A stretch of 26,606 nucleotides of DNA from a virus, in IMG/VR virus record IMGVR_UViG_3300029319_000403, positions 1-26,606 of that record. One strand, given 5' to 3'. The position numbers and the translations under genes were made by a program. Within the stretch, counting starts at the first letter, position 1. Each line of letters begins with the position of its first letter. The notes below the pieces were generated by a model, which ran no database searches, was not told the origin of the DNA, and saw nothing but the letters and a program-made list of their open reading frames with translations. Below, in pieces: positions 23,401 to 26,606 of this stretch.

Positions 23401-23672
23401 TAGACATCATCAAATTGTCTTTTCAATCTATCGAAGACTGCTTTGTGATGAGGACCGAATGGTTGAAAACGGCCAGGATATATTGCTATTGTTTTTTTGA
23501 TTTCTTTTTGTTCAGTTACATCCTCTGAATATACGGACCTTTGGCCATTCTTGTCAAGCTTTTTTTTCGCTTTTTTTATCTTTTTTTGACTTGGGGATGG
23601 TAATGTTCCTGCGGGAGCTCCAAACTCTTCTTTAAGAAAAGGTGATATTAACCATTTGGTAAGTTTGTTCAC
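20439..23672 (-). CDS. Multidomain protein: NMN-adenylyltransferase-like + hydrophobic region + polynucleotide-ligase-like domain
   Basis: The 1077-residue protein starts at GTG 23672. Domain 1 (60-205) is a HxGH-type nucleotidyltransferase: AIYPGRFQPFGPHHKAV (62-78) and VSGTVMRKVL (198-207, cf. ISxTxxR), as in NMN adenylyltransferases. Residues 254-385 form a separate unit (VDDGPVSFYANFADY). Residues 495-590 are Gly/Ala-rich and hydrophobic and could insert in a membrane. Domain 4 (651-1077) has covalent nucleotidyltransferase motifs: KLDG with nucleophile K713, RNKG (732-735), WMNLEIVYP (793-801), EGLVFK (1046-1051) and K1058 in MYKFTGAF, as in RNA/DNA ligases. LSE occurs at three of the domain borders (251-253, 385-387, 648-650) but also inside domain 4 (778-780). 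Sitting directly upstream of the packaging genes, it may be a structural or packaged enzyme. Its activity is inferred from motifs only. Confidence 0.78.
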   Translation of the reverse strand: MNKLTKWLISPFLKEEFGAPAGTLPSPSQKKIKKAKKKLDKNGQRSVYSEDVTEQKEIKKTIAIYPGRFQPFGPHHKAVFDRLKRQFDDVYIVTSDIKKPPRHPLNFREKKAHMVKMGVPAKNIFKSKQPYKPVEVFKYFDENETAAVFALGKKDASRLSGGKYFQPYKKGGDMNGFLENGYVMIAPHVSVKLAGEDVSGTVMRKVLGSNKISEPNRKKLFKKLFGYSDNTMYKLLTTRFKSMNEIIEKFLSESNVSTIAHVDDGPVSFYANFADYMDVSKDWLGDLGAEVIDYIVSNKAQDPAYDPLLKTRIVSAVAHGTTLSPRKSIARYKNHINNRVLQNIGFEVVKWMGLKSDTEVTGVSVLAPVAAGADGSQQNTDRKKLSESILFETMTIEEGIRFDNFLKDFSKKAKQPFSKIKQTMNNKNTFVVAKLNDFSVDKVLDGAKRGFQAYQKILNVVPNKIAKKLAGTKFGQKKEKGLKKLDNFLQKNPKLKKVMGLGAASAVTYAWTKMTFIGDPEYDLDLSAVASAASGGDYSLADMFGGEMGTKFLVLTAVGATTGLTAPYTKILGNVGTMAAGLGFGAIRAYKKKKGADKKKEPQKTKMPDTVKNPNPRGRKKMVSKQSAVRWVSKNKGNKAAQKYQKSLSETKLFSPDWWTQELQEKELLLMGGAAGHMSHPFDNHHLTFGDFKNIIDMSLQGKLNREDKVTEKLDGQNLMISWKNNKLVAARNKGNLKNFGESSLDVKGMKSKFAGRGDVEKAFVGAMKDLESAVNKLSEKQKEKVFGEGKRWMNLEIVYPKTANVIDYDVSELFFHGSVEVDESGQTKKQVKDSARMLEGMIRQINQNIQKRFKISKPVILNLPKVQDYTKKKKYFLGKLRKLQTIYKLKDNDTLGMYHEMYWREYIFNASKQMKYKIPKNVLDSLTRRWAFLDKSFRLDKKNIKHDKFLEWSKATDKFDLKKLQQEHIKPFELLFLELGAEILKNLDGYLAVNPQKAVKNIKKDLKSAISTLKSSKDIKTLNLLKKNLEKIQNIGGSDSIVPSEGLVFKYNGDMYKFTGAFAPVNQILGALKFVR

Positions 23673-23680
23673 GACTTACC
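23658..23680 (-). promoter_or_regulatory. Hairpin with the GTG start codon of the 1077-aa gene in its loop
   Basis: GGTAAGT and ACTTACC form a perfect seven-base inverted repeat (23658-23664 and 23674-23680) around a nine-base loop. In the minus-strand mRNA the loop holds the GTG start (23672-23670), and the stem includes the stop codon of the upstream gene (23678-23676). The fold could limit new initiation and couple translation to the upstream gene. Chance cannot be excluded for a seven-base stem. Confidence 0.4.
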
Positions 23681-24047
23681 ACTTTCTACAAGACCAATAT
23701 CTCGCTTTATGTCTTGGTCCTGGATTATCACAATTATGACGTGCTCTAAAGTTTCTACGAGCTGCAGGATTAGATTTCCTTATTCTCATAGTTCCACCTT
23801 TAGCACCACCACCTTGACCAAAATTAACTTTAACTACGTTGCCTTTTGGATTCTTTACATATACTTTGAATTTTTTTACATCACCCTGCATAATCTTACC
23901 GAGCTTTACTTTTCTTCCTTGATACTCAGCCTCTGACATTGGTTGTTCGTCTTCAGGAAATTCAAAGGTATATCCACAACTCTCACCCATTTCGTTTTCC
24001 CAATAGATGTGAGTTTTTCCGTTACTTGATTCTAAAAATACATCCAT
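23676..24047 (-). CDS. Small protein with RHNCDNPGP...YWSC module, 123 aa
   Basis: ATG 24047 (MDVFLESSNGK) was chosen because AAAGGG stands nine bases upstream, just after the preceding stop; the longer frame lies inside that gene. The N-terminal half is acidic and beta-rich (KTHIYWENEMGESCGYTFEF). The C-terminal 35 residues are basic with conserved-looking Cys and aromatic residues (MRIRKSNPAARRNFRARHNC, DNPGPRHKARYWSCRKW). I associate this last module with head-region proteins of T4-like marine phages; its function is unknown, and two Cys plus His residues might bind a metal. Confidence 0.7.
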   Translation of the reverse strand: MDVFLESSNGKTHIYWENEMGESCGYTFEFPEDEQPMSEAEYQGRKVKLGKIMQGDVKKFKVYVKNPKGNVVKVNFGQGGGAKGGTMRIRKSNPAARRNFRARHNCDNPGPRHKARYWSCRKW

Positions 24048-24049
24048 GT

Positions 24050-24943
24050 CTAACCCTTTACTTTTCTCCAACCACCACCTGCTGCTTTGTATTGTTTTGC
24101 AGCCCAAGCGTTAGCATAAGCTGATGGATATACATCAAACTTCTTTTTTGCTTGTGCTTTGTAATAAGCCCACTTAGCGGGTTTTGTTGGTACATTTTTT
24201 TCTAAAAATAATCCAAGTTTTTGTTCAGCTAGTTTTTTGTCCATAATAGACTCCCTCTTCTTTCTACCTTGACAATGTGCTCGTTGACTAAATCCTTTTG
24301 GATTGCTACAATCTATACTACGTTTATACTTAGCAGTCCATTTTTCGTTAATTCTTTCTACATTATAAATATCACTACAACCACACTTATGCTCTTTTAC
24401 AAATGAAATTTCGTTTTTAGCTTTAGTCTTTTTCTTCATTTTATTTATGTAAGCTCTGTACACTGCAGCCTGAGATGTTTTACCCATCTCTCTTGCTCTT
24501 TGTTCCATAGCAACTGCTGCCTGTATCTTATGTGCGTGTGATTTACCACTACTTCTTATTTTACTAACAGATGCTTTTGCATCTGCTACAGTAGCAAATT
24601 TCAAACCTTTTATCGTACCCTTTGGGTTTTCATCAGTATACAAATCTGAATGAGATTTAGAGTTACGATGTTGTCCTTTTTTTCTTGGAACTCTTTTTGC
24701 TTCATCAACCTTATCATAATAGTCTTTAGGATGAAACTTCATTTCGACAACCTTTGCATCTTTTTTGATACTTTTACCATCTACCAACACTTCAACAGGA
24801 TATGGTTTGTCAGGTTTATTATACCAATAAGCCATATCATAACCACCATTTTTTAGAAGTCTGACAAGTAGTCCTCTATCATAATCTTTATCTTCAGCTT
24901 TGAGAACTTTTATCTCACCTCTTGGTAAAACTAAATCAGCCAT
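24050..24943 (-). CDS. Modular protein: DUF5824-like domain, CSNPKGF Cys module, YPSAYAN module
   Basis: The 297-residue protein has separable parts. Residues 1-75 are a beta-rich N-terminus (VLVDGKSIKKDAKVVEMKFH). Residues 84-167 match what I know as DUF5824 (RVPRKKGQHRNSKSHSDLYT, SHAHKIQAAVAMEQRAREMG). Residues 186-230 form a Cys-rich stretch (CGCSDIY, DCSNPKGFSQRAHCQGRKK), and 253-297 end in KKKFDVYPSAYANAWAAKQY plus GGGW. VDE (79-81) and INE (198-200, ERINE then KWTAKYK) fall between parts and fit the prohead-protease rule. I infer another segmented head-associated protein. It overlaps its upstream neighbour by one base (TAATG). Confidence 0.72.
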   Translation of the reverse strand: MADLVLPRGEIKVLKAEDKDYDRGLLVRLLKNGGYDMAYWYNKPDKPYPVEVLVDGKSIKKDAKVVEMKFHPKDYYDKVDEAKRVPRKKGQHRNSKSHSDLYTDENPKGTIKGLKFATVADAKASVSKIRSSGKSHAHKIQAAVAMEQRAREMGKTSQAAVYRAYINKMKKKTKAKNEISFVKEHKCGCSDIYNVERINEKWTAKYKRSIDCSNPKGFSQRAHCQGRKKRESIMDKKLAEQKLGLFLEKNVPTKPAKWAYYKAQAKKKFDVYPSAYANAWAAKQYKAAGGGWRKVKG

Positions 24944-25419
24944 TATGATGCTTTTCCTGTTCCACTCTTCTTTCCACTACGTTTTGTATGTGTGGAAACT
25001 CTTACAGGTTTCTTACCTTGTCCTGGTGCCTGTTTACCACCTCTACCTCTTTTGTTCTGTGCTGCTCGTTTTCTTCTTGTGGCACTTTCTTTTTCTTTCT
25101 TACTCATCGAAGCTGCTTTAGAAGCAGGAACACATTTAGCATAACCTCTTTTTTTACCACTTGTACCACAAGGTGGGTGTTTACCACTTTTGTCTTTCTT
25201 ACCAATGTTCACCCATTTTTGTTTGAACCAATTTCGTAAATCTTCATTTACAGGATTACCACAATGAATACAAAGATTATCTAATATAATTTTTGCTTGT
25301 TCTGAAGTGATGTTGAGTTTTTCACTCATATCTTTTTTTATCATCATTTTATCTTTCGGTGATATTCTTTGTTTCTTTTTACCAATCTCTCTTGGTTCAT
25401 CTACGTGAAATGTTTTCAT
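24943..25419 (-). CDS. Basic Cys-containing protein, DUF5872-like, 158 aa
   Basis: ATG 25419 follows CGAGGT. The N-terminal 50 residues are basic (EIGKKKQRISPKDKMMIKKD) and a helix runs to LCIHCGNPV (49-57), a CxxC knuckle. Then comes LRNWFKQKWVNIGKKDKSGK followed by PPCGTSGKKRGYAKCVP (61-98), a Trp/Cys module I have seen labelled DUF5872 or similar in phages. The C-terminal 55 residues are a low-complexity Lys/Arg/Gly tail, likely nucleic-acid-binding. No enzymatic motif is visible. Confidence 0.7.
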   Translation of the reverse strand: MKTFHVDEPREIGKKKQRISPKDKMMIKKDMSEKLNITSEQAKIILDNLCIHCGNPVNEDLRNWFKQKWVNIGKKDKSGKHPPCGTSGKKRGYAKCVPASKAASMSKKEKESATRRKRAAQNKRGRGGKQAPGQGKKPVRVSTHTKRSGKKSGTGKAS

Positions 25420-25422
25420 AAT

Positions 25423-25734
25423 TTACCTCGGTGGTTTCAAATCCCAAGGACCCCAATGTCCTGTTCTTACCATTTTCAAACCTGCTTGTTCAGACGTATA
25501 CTTGTAAAGTTTATATCCTTTTACAGGCGCTTGTAGTAATTCGTAATATCGTCTCTTTGGCATCTTAATATCTTTACCATTACTCTTGTCGTAACATATT
25601 CCACCTTTTTCTACCCAACAATGTCCAAATGGTTTTCCATCTCTTGGTAAGATACCAACACCGTGAACTAATCGGGCTGAATCATCTTCTCCGATAATAG
25701 CTCTACCATTTGCTGAGTAACAATCACCTTTCAT
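25423..25734 (-). CDS. Unknown 103-aa protein with possible Cys-His-Asp triad
   Basis: I chose ATG 25734 (MKGDCYSANG), which overlaps the upstream stop (TAATG); the longer frame begins with TTG at 25749. The protein contains GDCYSANG, LVHGVGILPRDGKPFGHCWV, CYDKSNGKDI and a C-terminal MVRTGHWGPWDL. The order Cys (near residue 5), His in GHCWVE, Asp in CYDKSNG resembles papain-like or transglutaminase-like catalytic triads, but the match is by eye only. No signal peptide is present. Its neighbours do not point to a function. Confidence 0.65.
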   Translation of the reverse strand: MKGDCYSANGRAIIGEDDSARLVHGVGILPRDGKPFGHCWVEKGGICYDKSNGKDIKMPKRRYYELLQAPVKGYKLYKYTSEQAGLKMVRTGHWGPWDLKPPR

Positions 25735-26453
25735 TACTTCCAATCCCAAAGTTTTACTAAGTTATAGGTTATACCAAATCCCCAAATAGGTTCTGTTAAT
25801 CCCGTAATTGAATTATAAGTTACACCCAACATAGGACCAAATGATATTTGGTTTCTTGGTGGTTTTAAAGCTATAGGTTTACTCTCTCCACCTGAAAGTC
25901 TTAATCCATCAAAAGATTTACTTGGTAGTACAGCTTTAAACTCATACTCACCTAATTTTTCTATTTCAGGTGCACCCATTTTAATTTCACCATCAAAAGA
26001 CAAATCAGTTTTAGAATCTAAAATTTTATTGTCTTTAATCTTTACACCTGTACGTCCGAATATCCTTAAATAATTATCTTGTACACCAAATTCTTTTTCA
26101 AAAGGTATTAATCCATTTTCACCTAATGATACTTCAAACTTTACTGAATCAAGAGATTCTCTAAGGTTTTTTAATCGTTGTTCATATTCTTTTTCCCAAC
26201 GAATTCTTTCATAATAATTAGTTTTTACATCTTGCATTTCGTTAATAAGTTTTACATTATACTTATTAAGTTTAGCTACTTCAGTTTTTAATGTATCAAT
26301 AGTAAATTCGTTTTCTACTATTAGTTCTTCTTGTCTTTGACTGTCATTAACTAAGAAATCATATTCTTGTTTTACAAAGTAATATCTGACAGCAAATATG
26401 GTTAGAACAAAACAAACATTTATTACTATACCAAATATAGTTTCTTTACTCAT
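25734..26453 (-). CDS. Membrane-anchored coiled-coil protein with beta-strand C-terminus, 239 aa
   Basis: The N-terminus (SKETIFGIVINVCFVLTIFA) is one membrane-spanning or signal-anchor helix, followed by a coiled coil at about 30-100 (KLINEMQDVKTNYYERIRWE). A beta-rich domain follows, and the end is ISFGPMLGVTYN, then IWGFGITYNLVKLWDWK, like the last strands of a small barrel. The layout (inner-membrane anchor, coiled coil, outer-membrane-like end) is compatible with an envelope-spanning, spanin-like protein, but no family is recognised. The start overlaps the upstream stop by four bases (ATGA). Confidence 0.65.
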   Translation of the reverse strand: MSKETIFGIVINVCFVLTIFAVRYYFVKQEYDFLVNDSQRQEELIVENEFTIDTLKTEVAKLNKYNVKLINEMQDVKTNYYERIRWEKEYEQRLKNLRESLDSVKFEVSLGENGLIPFEKEFGVQDNYLRIFGRTGVKIKDNKILDSKTDLSFDGEIKMGAPEIEKLGEYEFKAVLPSKSFDGLRLSGGESKPIALKPPRNQISFGPMLGVTYNSITGLTEPIWGFGITYNLVKLWDWK

Positions 26454-26606
26454 TTAGATAACTCCTCACTTGCGTAATCTTTTAGTACATTTGGAAACCA
26501 AGCGTGAACAAAAAGAGCCCCACTTATTTTCATCGCTCTCCACCAATGTTCCCAATATCCCATATTATTTTCTTTGAGATGTTTTATCATTTCAAATCTT
26601 TTGTAG
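26450..26606 (-). CDS. DUF6356-like small membrane protein, 5' end may lie beyond window
   Basis: A reading frame enters from the right edge and ends at TGA 26452-26450, overlapping the next ATG. An internal ATG at 26590 gives a 46-residue product: MIKHLKENNMGYWEHWWRAM, then KISGALFVHAWFPNVLKDYA and a short polar end. The pattern (short Asn/His start, Y.eH, A, one hydrophobic helix with H-A-W-F-P) resembles the small DUF6356 family, one-helix proteins of unknown function. The frame stays open upstream of that ATG to the edge, so the true start is uncertain. Confidence 0.6.
   Translation of the reverse strand, partial: YKRFEMIKHLKENNMGYWEHWWRAMKISGALFVHAWFPNVLKDYASEELSK

Overview
This window is AT-rich and almost wall-to-wall coding. 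All genes but one are on the minus strand, packed head to tail with TAATG, ATGA or GTGA start/stop overlaps. It reads as part of the genome of a T4-like tailed phage (contractile-tail myovirus) of the kind common in marine viral sequence. A large terminase, a gp20-type portal, a gp21-type prohead protease, a gp55-type late sigma factor and a gp5-like baseplate protein are recognisable. Many other proteins carry modules (DUF3008-like, DUF5824-like, short Cys-rich basic modules) that I associate with marine T4-like phages. The host cannot be deduced from the sequence.

Layout, in the direction of minus-strand transcription (high to low coordinates). (1) 26606-23676: six small genes, including a DUF6356-like fragment, a membrane-anchored coiled-coil protein and basic Cys-containing module proteins. 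(2) 23672-20439: a 1077-residue protein combining an NMN-adenylyltransferase-like domain, a hydrophobic middle and a C-terminal polynucleotide-ligase-like domain. (3) 20435-13845: the packaging and head core: zinc-ribbon protein, a small helical protein, large terminase, portal, core-region proteins and prohead protease. (4) 13845-9800: a run of small, basic, modular proteins, many with (I/L/V)-x-E motifs like T4 prohead-protease sites. One has five ESV(N/K)E copies between small domains and looks like a polyprotein of internal head peptides. Two neighbours share a ten-residue leader that resembles the T4 internal-protein capsid-targeting sequence. (5) 9789-7539: a 2-oxoglutarate/Fe(II) oxygenase, three membrane or envelope proteins, and an unknown. 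(6) 7423-2716: a signal-anchored 3D-domain protein, then a translationally coupled set: DUF4338/DruA-like protein, Mom-like DNA-modification protein, GT-B glycosyltransferase with a possible C-terminal DNA-binding tail, HD phosphohydrolase and a small membrane protein. A candidate sigma70-like promoter lies in front of this block. (7) 2712-2005: gp55-like late sigma factor. (8) 1957-1733: the only plus-strand gene, a 74-residue hydrophobic protein with its own T4-late-type TATAAATA box, leader hairpin and strong bidirectional terminator. (9) 1593-1: a conserved small protein and a baseplate gp5-like gene that runs off the left edge.

Two candidate systems stand out. The first is the Mom-like/DUF4338-like/GT-B/HD block, which may be a DNA hypermodification cassette. 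The second is a predicted set of prohead-protease substrates, including a polyprotein and possibly a multi-enzyme protein, that may be packaged in the capsid and delivered with the DNA. Both are inferences from motifs and gene order, made without database searches. No major capsid, tail sheath or tail tube gene was recognised here. No tRNA, CRISPR array, insertion sequence or att site was found. No gene-free stretch exceeds about 150 bases.
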